The notes: generated from the letters alone by a model not told the origin. Positions 17,082 through 27,025 are shown, numbered from the stretch's first letter. The stretch: DNA of 64,000 nt from Prevotella sp. (GCA_016291495.1 JAEEXI010000004.1:1-64000), one strand, 5' to 3'. A program made the numbers and translations.

Positions 17082-18016
17082 GTATTATAGGAAAAATACA
17101 AGGAAAGATTAATCAGAAAATCAATTCTTTTGTTAGACGTACTCAATGGTTTAGTCAGGAAATGTTTGGTGACTGTGAAAAATTTTGGAGTCACAAAACA
17201 TATAACCTTGACTTAATCAATTTGGGTAGCGGAGCGGCAAAATATGGATTTGATTATTCTGGTATTGACTTGAAAACCGCAAACTGGGCAATGATGCCTC
17301 AAACATTAGTCGGTGATAAGGTTATTTTGGAGAACTATCTTAGTTTCTTGAAACCGGACAAGGCGATAGTGATTATCACAATTTGTCCTTTCTCTTGTCT
17401 TGATGATGGTAAAAACTATCTGCCAGATAAGATATATACTGTTGCAGATATGCTGAGCATACCAGAGTTTGCTTATGAGAGAAAACTTAAGATTTATGAT
17501 GTGAAGCTCCATCCGCTTAAGTATTTCCCCATGATGAGCATCTTTGCTGAGATTAAACATCTTGGAAGGCGTGTGATTAAACGTAAAGTGACGAGTGAGA
17601 GTCTCAAGAATAACGTTAATTTCTGGATTGATTCTTGGAAGAAACAGTTCTCAATCTACAACCTGAGTGATGAGTTCAGTTTGGTCAACAAAGATAGATT
17701 TGAACTTTCGGTTAAAGCCCTTGATAATCTTATCAGAGAGTGTCTCGCCCATAGCTTCAAGCCTGTTATTATTCTTCCTCCAGTATCTAAGTACTTGTTG
17801 GAGTGTTTCGATAAGGATTTTCAGCAAAGATTCATTTATGATTTTCTGCAAAGCAGTAATTATAAAGATGTGAAATTCTTCAATTATCTTGGCGACAAAG
17901 AGTTTGCTGACGATTGTCTTTATAGAAATGCCAATTTTTTAAACGCACAAGGAGCAAAGAAGTTCACAAAGAGAGTAATATCTGATTTAAGACAAGCAGA
18001 AATAATAAAGCAATAA
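17078..18016 (+). CDS. SGNH/DltD-like hydrolase-fold protein
   Basis: A 312-aa protein without a clear named family. The N-terminal 'INLGSGAAKYGFDYSG' carries a Gly-Ser nucleophile-like motif and the C-terminal 'YRNANFLNAQGAKKFT' resembles the Asp/His block of SGNH/DltD proteins ('D..HLN..GA'), although the usual catalytic His is not obvious because Asn-Phe-Leu-Asn replaces it. Coupled to the aldo/keto reductase by ATGA. Together with the adenylation enzyme and carrier it suggests transfer of an activated group to the glycan, but the weak active site makes this uncertain. Confidence 0.6.
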   Translation: MSIIGKIQGKINQKINSFVRRTQWFSQEMFGDCEKFWSHKTYNLDLINLGSGAAKYGFDYSGIDLKTANWAMMPQTLVGDKVILENYLSFLKPDKAIVIITICPFSCLDDGKNYLPDKIYTVADMLSIPEFAYERKLKIYDVKLHPLKYFPMMSIFAEIKHLGRRVIKRKVTSESLKNNVNFWIDSWKKQFSIYNLSDEFSLVNKDRFELSVKALDNLIRECLAHSFKPVIILPPVSKYLLECFDKDFQQRFIYDFLQSSNYKDVKFFNYLGDKEFADDCLYRNANFLNAQGAKKFTKRVISDLRQAEIIKQ

Positions 18017-18025
18017 TAGTAATAG

Positions 18026-19141
18026 ATGAAGATAGGTATTGTAACAATGCCGCTACATGCCAACTACGGTGGTATATTACAGAATTATGCCCTGCAAACG
18101 GCACTTCGCAGGCTTGGGCATGAGCCAATAACCCTAAGAGAAAAGCTTGACTTGCCATCTTGGCATTGGTCAAAGATGACCTTTTTCAGGCATTGGTGCA
18201 TTAGTGTAGCAAAATGGACAATAAAGTCCCTGTTAGGACGAAAGACACCGTTTCCTTTAACTCAAAAGCAGACTATGCGGAAGTTGAAGGAGGTGCAATG
18301 TGTGATGAATGCCTTCGTGGAGAAACATATCAATTGCACGGAACCAAAAATAATGCTTGATGCCAAAGAAGCTAAGGATTTAGGTCTGGAAGCATTAGTG
18401 GTTGGCAGTGACCAAGTGTGGAGACCCAAGTATGTTGCCCACATGATGGATAACCAGATGCTTGGCTTTGCGAAGGATATGCATTTGAGAAGAATATCGT
18501 ATGCCGCATCGTTTGGAGTTGATAGTTGGGAGTACTCAGAGGAAGAAACAAAACAAAGCAAGGATCTCGTAAGCCTGTTTGATGCCATCAGTGTGAGAGA
18601 ACCATCCGCAATTGCATTGGTAAAAGAAAACTGGAACATGAATGCTGAGTGGGTGCTTGATCCAACGATGTTGCTTTCTAAGGAAGACTATGTGGAGCTT
18701 TGTAAAGACATACCAGTGCAGAACAAGCCATTTGTTTTCGCATATATATTATCAGCCAATCCAGCAGACAAGGAAAAGGCTCGTATTATTTGCAAACAGA
18801 TGGGGTATGAAGTGAAGTTCCTCAATTCGGGACTAACATCAAAAAAAGACACGGTTGAGCAATGGCTTTCGTATTTCCGTGATGCTAAATATGTCATAAC
18901 GGACTCTTTCCATGGTACAGTGTTCTCTTTGTTGTTTGAAAAAGACTTCATTTGTTTTGATAATGCTGGCAGGGGTAGTTCTCGAATTGATGGTTTGAAA
19001 AGAATTACAGGTTTGGAGGATTGTTTTACAAGCAAACTTACGACACTCCCGACGGAACAGATTGATTACAGAGTGGTCAATGAACGTATTGAAAAGATGC
19101 GTGAAAAGAGCTTGTATTTCTTGAAAAAGAATCTAAGTTAG
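18026..19141 (+). CDS. Polysaccharide pyruvyl transferase (CsaB-like)
   Basis: A 371-aa PS_pyruv_trans family protein (PF04230) that ketalises sugars with pyruvate from phosphoenolpyruvate. Motifs seen are 'IGIVTMPLHANYGGILQNYALQ' at the N-terminus, 'ALVVGSDQVWRPKYV' in the middle, 'AISVREPSAIALVKE' and 'YVITDSFHGTVFSLLF' near the C-terminus, whose Ser-Phe-His block is conserved in the family. One of two copies in the locus; the other (24636) sits directly beside an FrhB-like gene. Confidence 0.88.
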   Translation: MKIGIVTMPLHANYGGILQNYALQTALRRLGHEPITLREKLDLPSWHWSKMTFFRHWCISVAKWTIKSLLGRKTPFPLTQKQTMRKLKEVQCVMNAFVEKHINCTEPKIMLDAKEAKDLGLEALVVGSDQVWRPKYVAHMMDNQMLGFAKDMHLRRISYAASFGVDSWEYSEEETKQSKDLVSLFDAISVREPSAIALVKENWNMNAEWVLDPTMLLSKEDYVELCKDIPVQNKPFVFAYILSANPADKEKARIICKQMGYEVKFLNSGLTSKKDTVEQWLSYFRDAKYVITDSFHGTVFSLLFEKDFICFDNAGRGSSRIDGLKRITGLEDCFTSKLTTLPTEQIDYRVVNERIEKMREKSLYFLKKNLS

Positions 19142-19150
19142 AATATCATA

Positions 19151-20311
19151 ATGGAAAATAAGAATAAGGCTCTTGTTTCTATCATAGTACCCGTATATAA
19201 TGCGGAAAACTTCCTTGATAAGTGTGTGGGCAGTATATTGGCTCAAACTTATTCAAATTGGGAGCTGATTCTCATTAATGATGGGAGTAAGGATAATAGC
19301 GGCAAGATTTGTGATGATTATGCTGCCAAGGATAACCGCATCAAGTTAATCCATAAGCAGAATAGTGGAGTTAGTGACACCCGTAATGTAGGCATTGCTA
19401 GCTCCCAAGGTGATAATATCTGTTTTGTTGATGCTGACGATTGGTTAAAGCCAAAATTTCTTGAACACTTAATGCAATTCTCCCATATTGACTATGTCAT
19501 GGCGGGCTATGAAACAAGCCCGGAACATTCAAAATGTATTCTGGAGGAGAAAAGCTATGACAGGGCAAACATTCACGAGGTATTTGATAAGTATTTGCAA
19601 ACGAGGCCAACAAGTTGTGCAACCCTGTTTAAAGCGAATATTATAAAAGACAACCACATTCAGTTTAACACAAAGTTAAGAAGCCGGGAAGACCACATAT
19701 TTGTTGTGCAATATCTGAAATGGATTAAGTCGGTACAAGCCGTCAACTATCAAGAATATATTGTTCGCTCGCGAACGGTGCCTATAGCCGTTAAATTCCG
19801 CATGCATAGCGATGACATTATTCTTGTTATTGATAGTCTGCTGAAGGCATATAAGGATATAAAAGATGAGTTCGGATATTATCCAAGTAATTTACGCCCG
19901 ACTTACAATATAATGAGTCAGTATTATCTGGACGACTTTTGCAGATTGCAGAGTGACGATGACTATTGGAGCATTTATTCTAAGTATTTTAATACCAACG
20001 ACAGTAAAGAAATGTACTCTAATACGACTTTGAGTAGCATTAATCTACTCATTGATGGTATTGTTGCATATAGAAGTCTAAAGGATAGTAACAAGGTAGA
20101 TCAATTGGCAGCAACACTCGTTACTATAAAAAGAAGTGCAGGTGATAGTTTTGTGGCTTATAGGAGTCAGGAGTATTCAAAAATCACAGAGAATCTTTTG
20201 AAAGGTAACACGAAGCGAGCTTTTAGGTGGATTGACTATTTAAATGCTAAGATAAGAGCCAAAGGAGTGATGAAAAAGTTGGCTCGCCCATTTTTCTACG
20301 CCTTGAGATAA
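19151..20311 (+). CDS. Glycosyltransferase family 2
   Basis: A 386-aa GT-A enzyme. The N-terminal 'LVSIIVPVYNAENFLDKCVGSILAQTYSNWELILINDGSKDNS' and the metal-binding acidic motif 'FVDADDW' (about residue 95) define GT2. The C-terminal 150 residues are variable and end with a basic helix. Inverting transfer of one sugar to the lipid-linked repeat unit is expected; donor and linkage unknown. Confidence 0.9.
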   Translation: MENKNKALVSIIVPVYNAENFLDKCVGSILAQTYSNWELILINDGSKDNSGKICDDYAAKDNRIKLIHKQNSGVSDTRNVGIASSQGDNICFVDADDWLKPKFLEHLMQFSHIDYVMAGYETSPEHSKCILEEKSYDRANIHEVFDKYLQTRPTSCATLFKANIIKDNHIQFNTKLRSREDHIFVVQYLKWIKSVQAVNYQEYIVRSRTVPIAVKFRMHSDDIILVIDSLLKAYKDIKDEFGYYPSNLRPTYNIMSQYYLDDFCRLQSDDDYWSIYSKYFNTNDSKEMYSNTTLSSINLLIDGIVAYRSLKDSNKVDQLAATLVTIKRSAGDSFVAYRSQEYSKITENLLKGNTKRAFRWIDYLNAKIRAKGVMKKLARPFFYALR

Positions 20312-20341
20312 CTTGAATTTTTCTATCAATATACCATATAG

Positions 20342-21400
20342 ATGATATTATTCTTAATTCTGACCTTACTTTTAGTTTGGTCATTGAGTTCCAAAAAAAG
20401 TAAACCGGTTGCTTTCGTCATTCTGGCGATAGCGTGGCTATTGTTTGCTTTTAATTATGATAATCCGGATTATAGCAATTATGTGATAAGGTTTGATGCC
20501 GTTTCTTCTTGGTACGGTATAGCAGAACAAGGTGTAACGGATGCGGGTTTTTCATTAATAATGCACTGGTTTTACGTTTTGGGTATTGACGACTATTTTC
20601 AGTTTAAGTTAATAATCAGTGCAATTTCGTTATTGTGCTATTTCTATTTTGCGAAAAGAAGTCTGGTATATCCGGCGTTCTGGGCTTTTCTATATTTGGC
20701 GTTCTATACAACATTGGATATAACCCAACTTAGGAATTTTATCGCCTTCTCATTTATATTAGCTCTGTTCCCTTTGCTTGAAAAAGATACCTTTAAAGCA
20801 GATATAGCATTTCTAATAGGTGTCCTATTTGTGTCTACAATTCACTTTTCAATGTTGTTTTTCCTTGTAATGGGCCTAAAGCTTATTAAGAAAAAGGAGC
20901 TAAAAATAGCTTTGGCTATTATTGTGCTTCTAGCTCTTTATGTTGTTGGAGGAAGGCTGACGGGTGCATTGCAGAGCTCGATGTATTATGATAAAGTGGA
21001 TGCATATGCACGTACAAGTAGTCTGGGGGCCATGGTAACGACCTCATTGTTTGTTGTCAATTACTTGATAGTTCATTTCATATATGAAAAATCAAAAATG
21101 GGATTACAGGCGGCTAATAAAACGATATCAACCGAACTGACTTTGGCAAATAATCTTGCTCTCTACTTGCTTCTCCTAATTCCTTTTGTATTCATAAATA
21201 GCCTACCTATAAGAATCCTGAGACTTTCTACTCTGATAGAATTGGGATATTTATTGAATTATGCATCCGCGATTAATGGAAGAAAAAGAAACTATATGCT
21301 TGCTCTCTGCTTTCTTATTGCTCTCTTTTATTTTGTCTGGATGTCAGGTGGCGCATTAGATGGACTTAGATACAACTATTTACTTGAGTATTTTATATGA
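20342..21400 (+). CDS. EpsG-family O-unit/capsule polymerase (Wzy-like)
   Basis: A 352-aa protein with about nine to ten hydrophobic segments. The early 'FNYDNPDYSNYVIRFD' loop (residues about 38-53) is the EpsG hallmark, and 'TLDITQLRNFIAFSF' contains the conserved Arg-Asn seen in EpsG proteins. As the only polytopic candidate besides wzx it is the likely repeat-unit polymerase. Overlaps the next gene by ATGA. Confidence 0.82.
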   Translation: MILFLILTLLLVWSLSSKKSKPVAFVILAIAWLLFAFNYDNPDYSNYVIRFDAVSSWYGIAEQGVTDAGFSLIMHWFYVLGIDDYFQFKLIISAISLLCYFYFAKRSLVYPAFWAFLYLAFYTTLDITQLRNFIAFSFILALFPLLEKDTFKADIAFLIGVLFVSTIHFSMLFFLVMGLKLIKKKELKIALAIIVLLALYVVGGRLTGALQSSMYYDKVDAYARTSSLGAMVTTSLFVVNYLIVHFIYEKSKMGLQAANKTISTELTLANNLALYLLLLIPFVFINSLPIRILRLSTLIELGYLLNYASAINGRKRNYMLALCFLIALFYFVWMSGGALDGLRYNYLLEYFI

Positions 21401-22338
21401 ATATGAATATTGCATACGCTTGCAATGACGGATATATCATGCAGACGGGGATTTCGTTGATATCTCTATTCGAGAATAACCGTCATTTCGAGAAAATTAC
21501 ACTTTATTTAATCTCTTGCGGTATTTCTGATGAGAATATAGATGTCATCCGTGACATTTGTCAGCGTTACGGGCGTGATATGGAGGTGGTCAATATGAAT
21601 ACGATTGCCCCAGATCTTAACATCTCTGCGATTGGCCGTCATATAGAGACAATCTATGCAAAGATATTTTTTTCGCGAATTGAAGGCGTGGAAAAGATGC
21701 TGTACATTGATAGTGATACAATTATTGCAGGAGACCTATCGGGACTTTGGATTGCTGATATGACAGGTTGTTATATGGGTATGGTGCAGACCTATACAGG
21801 AGTTGAGGCCAAGAAGCTATTGGGCATCCCTGCGGGAGTTCCATTTTATAATGACGGAATAGCTCTTGTGAATGTAAAGTATTGCAAGGAAAATGACCTG
21901 ATAGAGAAATGCAAGGCGGTGATAGAAGAGTTTAATGGCAATCCTCCTGTGCTAAGTGAGGGTACCCTGAATAAAGTATGTCAGGGGCGCATATTGCAGA
22001 TTTCGCCTCGTTATAATATGATGGCAGGTTTGTATCAACGTATTAAAATGAACTTGAATTATGTAACGGAATGTATTGACTATAGTAAAGAAGACCTCCG
22101 TGACAGTTATGAGCATCCAGTTATAATTCATTTTCTCTCAGGTTTCTATAATCGACCCTGGTCAATGTACTGCACGCATCCTCTTCGAGGAGAGTTTCTT
22201 CATTACAAGGAAATGTCGCCTTGGAAAAACTTGCCTTTAACCCGTGGCAAGTTACCCTTGCGCCTCCGGATACTGGCCTCTATATTTAATCTACTTGGGC
22301 CAAGGCAGATGGATAAATTAAGAACATCAGTTAGATAA
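21397..22338 (+). CDS. Glycosyltransferase family 8
   Basis: A 313-aa retaining GT of the GT8 (LgtC/GspA) type: 'NIAYACNDGYIMQTGISLISLFENN' at the N-terminus, the DxD motif in 'KMLYIDSDTIIAGDL' (about residues 105-119), 'YNDGIALVNVKYCKE', and a His block in 'PVIIHFLSGFYNRPW'. Donors of GT8 enzymes are often UDP-galactose or UDP-glucose. Coupled to the polymerase gene by a 4-nt overlap. Confidence 0.9.
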   Translation: MNMNIAYACNDGYIMQTGISLISLFENNRHFEKITLYLISCGISDENIDVIRDICQRYGRDMEVVNMNTIAPDLNISAIGRHIETIYAKIFFSRIEGVEKMLYIDSDTIIAGDLSGLWIADMTGCYMGMVQTYTGVEAKKLLGIPAGVPFYNDGIALVNVKYCKENDLIEKCKAVIEEFNGNPPVLSEGTLNKVCQGRILQISPRYNMMAGLYQRIKMNLNYVTECIDYSKEDLRDSYEHPVIIHFLSGFYNRPWSMYCTHPLRGEFLHYKEMSPWKNLPLTRGKLPLRLRILASIFNLLGPRQMDKLRTSVR

Positions 22339-22352
22339 TATAAACTTATACA

Positions 22353-23504
22353 ATGAGAATTGCTATCGTAAATACTTTACCTGTACCATCTGGGCAGGCT
22401 TCAGTAAATAGGTTTCTTGGTTATGCCCAAGGATTAGTAAAGTGTGGAGATGATGTGACATGCATATCTTCCGCCAAACCTATTGGGGAACAAAAGGGGG
22501 ATATCAATGGCGTCCATTATATAAACTATGGTGAAGGTGGAAGATTTTATCTTTTCAAATCTTTACAGAAAATAAGAGCGCTATTACAAAGGGAAAAATA
22601 TGATATTGTAATCGTAGTATGTAATAGTTTGTTGATGCTTTACCCATTATACCGCTCATGTAAAAAAGTGGGGACCAAATTGTTGATGGAAAAGAGCGAA
22701 TTTCCTTTTGCACTAATGCGCGATGGGCAAGAGATTAAATCTGGATGGAGAAAAATATATGGTAATTGGTGGGATAGAATAGTATGCAATGTGCTTGATG
22801 GCATGATTGTTATGACAACCCCTCTTGTTAATTATTATACTCCAAAGCTGAAACCACATAGCCGTATAGTGCATATCCCGATGACTGTTGATATGTCACG
22901 TTTTCAAATAGAAAAAAACAAATCTGCATACGGGGATTATATTGCTTATTGCGGTAATATGACAACAAATAAAGATGGTATAGAAAACCTCTTGGAAGCC
23001 TTTAAAGAAGTAGAAGCAAAATATAAAGAAATCAAATTAGTGTTGATAGGAGGATGTAGTACTGAAAAAAGACTATGTGAGCTAAAAGATTATGCAAAGG
23101 CATTGGGGCTCAATAATGTTGTTTTCCATGGCCGTGTGCCAAGAGAGGAAATGCCAGAGTTGTTAAAGAATGCGGCAATGCTCGCTTTGGCAAGACCTAC
23201 ATCGACCCAAGCCACTTATGGATTCCCGACAAAACTGGGTGAGTATCTCTCAACGGGAAATCCAGTGGTTGTTACAGCAGTTGGTGATATACCGCTTTAT
23301 CTTAACAATGATAATTCTTACATAGTAAAAGCTGATGATAATTATGCGTTTGGCCAAAGGATGATAGAAGTGTTAAGCGACTATAAACATGCATTAGAAG
23401 TTGGGGCAAAGGGTAAAGAACTTGCAAAAAATGTTTTCAATGCAGAAGTTCAAGCAGTTGTATTGCATGAATGGTTAAATGGTTATAACAAAGCAAAAGT
23501 ATGA
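22353..23504 (+). CDS. Glycosyltransferase family 4
   Basis: A 383-aa GT-B enzyme: 'RIAIVNTLPVPSGQASVNRFLGYAQGL' N-terminal half, nucleotide-binding half from about residue 190 ('IAYCGNMTTNKDGIENLLEAFKEV', 'KLVLIGG'), and the E-x7-E-like 'ARPTSTQATYGFPTKLGEYLSTGNPVVVTAVG' region. A retaining transferase of the repeat unit. ATGA overlap with the CapA gene. Confidence 0.88.
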   Translation: MRIAIVNTLPVPSGQASVNRFLGYAQGLVKCGDDVTCISSAKPIGEQKGDINGVHYINYGEGGRFYLFKSLQKIRALLQREKYDIVIVVCNSLLMLYPLYRSCKKVGTKLLMEKSEFPFALMRDGQEIKSGWRKIYGNWWDRIVCNVLDGMIVMTTPLVNYYTPKLKPHSRIVHIPMTVDMSRFQIEKNKSAYGDYIAYCGNMTTNKDGIENLLEAFKEVEAKYKEIKLVLIGGCSTEKRLCELKDYAKALGLNNVVFHGRVPREEMPELLKNAAMLALARPTSTQATYGFPTKLGEYLSTGNPVVVTAVGDIPLYLNNDNSYIVKADDNYAFGQRMIEVLSDYKHALEVGAKGKELAKNVFNAEVQAVVLHEWLNGYNKAKV

Positions 23505-24586
23505 AACTTATATTATTAGGCGATATGGCCTTCTTTGGGAAGTGCTCTTTAAATTCTAATTCGCAAGCTCATGAGTATTTCTCTGAGGTTGCTGATAGAT
23601 TATCTTTGGCCGATTACGTAGTGGGGAACCTGGAAACACCTTTCTCAGTAAAGAAGAAAACTCATGATGCAAAAAGCGCATATATTTGTTCGGATGTGGA
23701 GAATGTCGGGTTGTTAAAGTTGCTTCATGTAAATGCTGTTACCTTGGCCAATAATCATATGTTTGATTATGGCAAGGAAGGATATGAGACAACAAAAAAA
23801 ATATTGAAGGAGAACAATATAGATTTTTTTGGTAGCGAAGGTAAGGGGTTGTCCATAGATATTAACGGTAACCATTTAAAGTTTGAAGGCTTCTGCTGTT
23901 ACAGCTCTGGTCCACTGGAGGCAACCAGATACGGAAATTATGGAGTGCATGAATATGATGTGGAAGAAGTTGAGAGAATTCTTAGCTCAAGGGACATCGA
24001 AGGTGGTGTTTGCATATTATCAGTTCATGCAGGCCGTGAGCATATTAACTATCCAAGCCTTGATCACGTAGGTATCGCGAGAAGGTTAGCCTCACGACAT
24101 AAAATTATTTATTATGGACACCATCCTCATGTAGTGCAAGGAATAGAAAGAAAAGGCGACTCGTTAATTGCATATAGTCTCGGTAATTTCTGTTTCGATG
24201 ATGTCTGGTCATCTGCAAGCAGCAAACATCCTCTAATTGAATTATCTGAGAACAATCGCACCTCTTTGATGATGGAAATTGTTATTGAGGAAAATGAAAT
24301 CAAAGAGTATCATATAATTCCGATTTACATTGGTGAGGATAAAATTCATGTGGGTACAGGTGCGACCCAGGAGTCGATAGAGAAATACACAGAGATTATA
24401 AATTCTTTATCACCTATCGATTACGAGAATATGCGAAATAAGCTTCTGGCAGAACGCATGGAGAAGAGAAAGGCTCAAAGGAATCTCCTTTTTTATCTTA
24501 AGAGAATAAGGTGGAGATATGTGAAGGCTATAATCAATGCAAAAAGAAATCGTAAACAATATGTTCGATGTTTGAACCTTAATTAA
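23501..24586 (+). CDS. CapA family protein (PGA_cap, calcineurin-like)
   Basis: A 361-aa metallophosphatase-fold protein of the CapA/PgsA family (PF09587). Motifs are 'LLGDMAFFG', 'YVVGNLETPF', 'TLANNHMFDYG', 'LSVHAGREHI', 'YYGHHPHVVQGIE' and 'YSLGNFCFDD'. No signal peptide or membrane anchor is visible, unlike PgsA of Bacillus. In capsule loci such proteins are found without polyglutamate genes and their role is unsettled. The C-terminus is basic. Confidence 0.88.
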   Translation: MKLILLGDMAFFGKCSLNSNSQAHEYFSEVADRLSLADYVVGNLETPFSVKKKTHDAKSAYICSDVENVGLLKLLHVNAVTLANNHMFDYGKEGYETTKKILKENNIDFFGSEGKGLSIDINGNHLKFEGFCCYSSGPLEATRYGNYGVHEYDVEEVERILSSRDIEGGVCILSVHAGREHINYPSLDHVGIARRLASRHKIIYYGHHPHVVQGIERKGDSLIAYSLGNFCFDDVWSSASSKHPLIELSENNRTSLMMEIVIEENEIKEYHIIPIYIGEDKIHVGTGATQESIEKYTEIINSLSPIDYENMRNKLLAERMEKRKAQRNLLFYLKRIRWRYVKAIINAKRNRKQYVRCLNLN

Positions 24587-24635
24587 ATCTTATGTAATAA
24601 CTTTCTTCTGTATTATATTGATTAAAAAATAGGAA

Positions 24636-25814
24636 ATGGAAAACAAAATAGGTATTGCTGCTGTAACTTATAAAGAGAACTTTGGTAGCGCACTCCAAAC
24701 GTATGCTACTCAATATACGCTTGAGAAAATGGGATACGATGCCCGTATCTTTGAGATAAAGGGCGTCCACAGAAGTATCCATATCAAGAAACTGCTCTAT
24801 TACGCAGGACGCATGTTTGATCCTGTGGAATTAAAATATCTGCTGGCCAACCTAAAGAGTCGTTCACGCAAGGCAGCATCGGTAGGAACGGATGAGTATG
24901 CACAGAGCATGCTGGTAAGAAAGCAAGTGTATGCTGACTTCAACAAGCGATGGAATAAGATGCTTCCCACAGTACACTCGTGGAAGGAACTTGGCAAACA
25001 AGCTGCAGAGATGGATGCCGTTGTCGTAGGAAGTGACCAGTTGTGGAGGCCGTCTAATATTGTTGGTTGCTATTATACGCTGGAATGGGTGCCTGATAAT
25101 GTGAAGAAAATTTCTTTCTCCACAAGTATGGGCGTTCCCGAATTGCCTAAGAAGTTGCACAAACATGCTCGTCAGTTTATGTCTCGCTTTCAGCATATCA
25201 GCGTCAGAGAGAATACTGCTGCTGACATTGTGAAAGACATGTGTGGCAAGGAGGCCATTGTGGTATGTGACCCTACAATGATGCTGACAGGGGAAGAGTG
25301 GCTGCATATACAGGATGAAAAGCCCTTCGCAGAGGGAAAGTACATCTTGATGTATCTGATGGGTGATAACCCAGAGCAAAGAGAATTCGTAAAGAAACTG
25401 AAAGCTGTAACTGGTTGCAGAATAATAGGTTTGCTTCATGGAGCGACTTATATCAACTATGATGAGGAGGTCGCTGATGAGAAGCCCTTTAATGTTGGGC
25501 CTTCCGAGTTTGTGAACTTGGTAAGAAATGCTCAGTATGTATGTACAGACTCTTTTCATTGCTGTGTGTTCAGTATATTGAATAAGACAAAGTTCTTCGC
25601 GTTCCGCAGATGGCCAGATGGAAGCAAATTCTCCGCAAATGACCGCCTCTATACTTTACTTGACTTTACGGGACTTTCAGGAAGAATGCTTGATGGTTGT
25701 GAGGATGTCAAAGCTTGTGTAGAAGACGAGATAGACTATAACAGTGTACTGGAGAAGGTTGCTGAGAAAAGAGAATTCTCAATGAACTTTTTGAAGAATG
25801 CATTAAATTCGTAA
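24636..25814 (+). CDS. Polysaccharide pyruvyl transferase (second copy)
   Basis: A 392-aa PF04230 protein: 'IAAVTYKENFGSALQTYATQYTLEKMGYDARIFEIKG', 'AVVVGSDQLWRPSNIVG', 'HISVRENTAADIVKDM', 'YVCTDSFHCCVFSILNKTKF'. It is divergent from the copy at 18026, so it probably modifies a different sugar. It directly precedes an FrhB-like gene, the common pairing in Bacteroidales glycan loci. A 49-bp AT-rich gap precedes it. Confidence 0.88.
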   Translation: MENKIGIAAVTYKENFGSALQTYATQYTLEKMGYDARIFEIKGVHRSIHIKKLLYYAGRMFDPVELKYLLANLKSRSRKAASVGTDEYAQSMLVRKQVYADFNKRWNKMLPTVHSWKELGKQAAEMDAVVVGSDQLWRPSNIVGCYYTLEWVPDNVKKISFSTSMGVPELPKKLHKHARQFMSRFQHISVRENTAADIVKDMCGKEAIVVCDPTMMLTGEEWLHIQDEKPFAEGKYILMYLMGDNPEQREFVKKLKAVTGCRIIGLLHGATYINYDEEVADEKPFNVGPSEFVNLVRNAQYVCTDSFHCCVFSILNKTKFFAFRRWPDGSKFSANDRLYTLLDFTGLSGRMLDGCEDVKACVEDEIDYNSVLEKVAEKREFSMNFLKNALNS

Positions 25815-25820
25815 TTTGCC

Positions 25821-27020
25821 ATGCCAAATCTTGTAAAATGGGATTCATGCTGTGGTTGCTCAGCCTGTGCCAACAAATGCCCGAAGGGTGCAATTAGCAT
25901 GCAACCCAACAGGGAAGGTTTTTTGCATCCAGTCATTGATGATACAAAATGTATTGACTGTAAACTGTGTGAAAAAGCATGCCCTGGTCTTTCGCCTGCT
26001 TATAATGAGAATGCTGAAAGAAAAACTTTCGTTGTACAGAATTGCGATGACAGGGTGCGGTATGAATCCACATCTGGTGGTGCATTCTCGGCTTTAGCTG
26101 AAGAGATAATCAGACGAGGTGGTATCGTGTTTGGAGCCACTATGACGGACGAGTTGAAGGTGGTTCATTTTTGTGTGGAAACCGTAGAAGGATTGGCAAA
26201 ATTCAGAAACTCTAAATATGTTCAGAGCGAAATAGGCGATAGTTATCTTCAAGCAAAAAGCGCTCTGGAAGAAGAACGTTGGGTTTGCTTTAGCGGTACT
26301 CCTTGCCAGATTAATGGCCTGATAAAATATCTTGGACGTGATTATGAGAAACTGCTTACTGTTGATGTAGTTTGTAAATCAGTTCCATCGCCCTTGATTT
26401 TTGAGAAATATGTGGAGCATAGAAGGAAACATGAGGGAGTACTGAGTGATATCGTTTTCAGAGATAAGAAACGAGGCTTCCAATATTGTACGATGGCCCA
26501 CTATCAGAGTCATGATAAGAGGAAGCAAGCAGATGATTGTTATCGAAAAGGTAGTGAATCTGACGAATGGTTGAGACTCTTCTTAAGCGGGAAGATTGCC
26601 AGACGTTCTTGCATGAATTGTTCTTATCAGACGCTTCAGAGAACAAGCGACATTACCTTGGGTGATATTTGGGAAACAGGAAATAGTCAGTTGGACGATA
26701 ACAAAGGCACAACCCTGGTTCATGCATGGACTCCTTTGGGAAAGGAATTCTTGGAGAAGGCACAAGAAAAAGCCAAAGTTGTAGAAATGCAAAACAGAGA
26801 TAATGGTACAGTGCGAAAGAATACCATCATGCTATACCAAAACAGAGAGCAGCTGTTTGAAGATGCACAGAAACTCAATGTGGATGCTTTCTTTGCAAAG
26901 TATGCCCCATATTCTATGACCATAATGGTTAAACAGTATAGCAGGGAGCTGTTGTGGAGACTTAACCTGCAGACCACGATTAGGAAGGTAAAACATTTTA
27001 TTATCCATAAAATTAAGTAA
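25821..27020 (+). CDS. FrhB-like ferredoxin-domain protein (F420 dehydrogenase beta-like)
   Basis: A 399-aa protein with two 4Fe-4S motifs ('CCGCSACANKCPKG' and 'CIDCKLCEKACPG') in the first 55 residues, then the FrhB_N/FrhB_C domains ('ESTSGGAFSALAEEI', 'CFSGTPCQINGLIKYL', 'RRSCMNCSYQTLQRTSDITLGDIWE'). F420 is not expected in this lineage, so the annotation by name is misleading. A redox role tied to the adjacent pyruvyl transferase is inference. It is the same family as the N-terminal 400 residues of the fusion at 14090. Confidence 0.87.
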   Translation: MPNLVKWDSCCGCSACANKCPKGAISMQPNREGFLHPVIDDTKCIDCKLCEKACPGLSPAYNENAERKTFVVQNCDDRVRYESTSGGAFSALAEEIIRRGGIVFGATMTDELKVVHFCVETVEGLAKFRNSKYVQSEIGDSYLQAKSALEEERWVCFSGTPCQINGLIKYLGRDYEKLLTVDVVCKSVPSPLIFEKYVEHRRKHEGVLSDIVFRDKKRGFQYCTMAHYQSHDKRKQADDCYRKGSESDEWLRLFLSGKIARRSCMNCSYQTLQRTSDITLGDIWETGNSQLDDNKGTTLVHAWTPLGKEFLEKAQEKAKVVEMQNRDNGTVRKNTIMLYQNREQLFEDAQKLNVDAFFAKYAPYSMTIMVKQYSRELLWRLNLQTTIRKVKHFIIHKIK

Positions 27021-27025
27021 TAGAA

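Noticed and set aside
12591..18016. A complete dlt D-alanylation operon
   Set aside because: Adenylation enzyme, carrier and a DltD-like protein are present, but no DltB MBOAT gene and extra redox and acyltransferase genes; reported as a distinct module instead.
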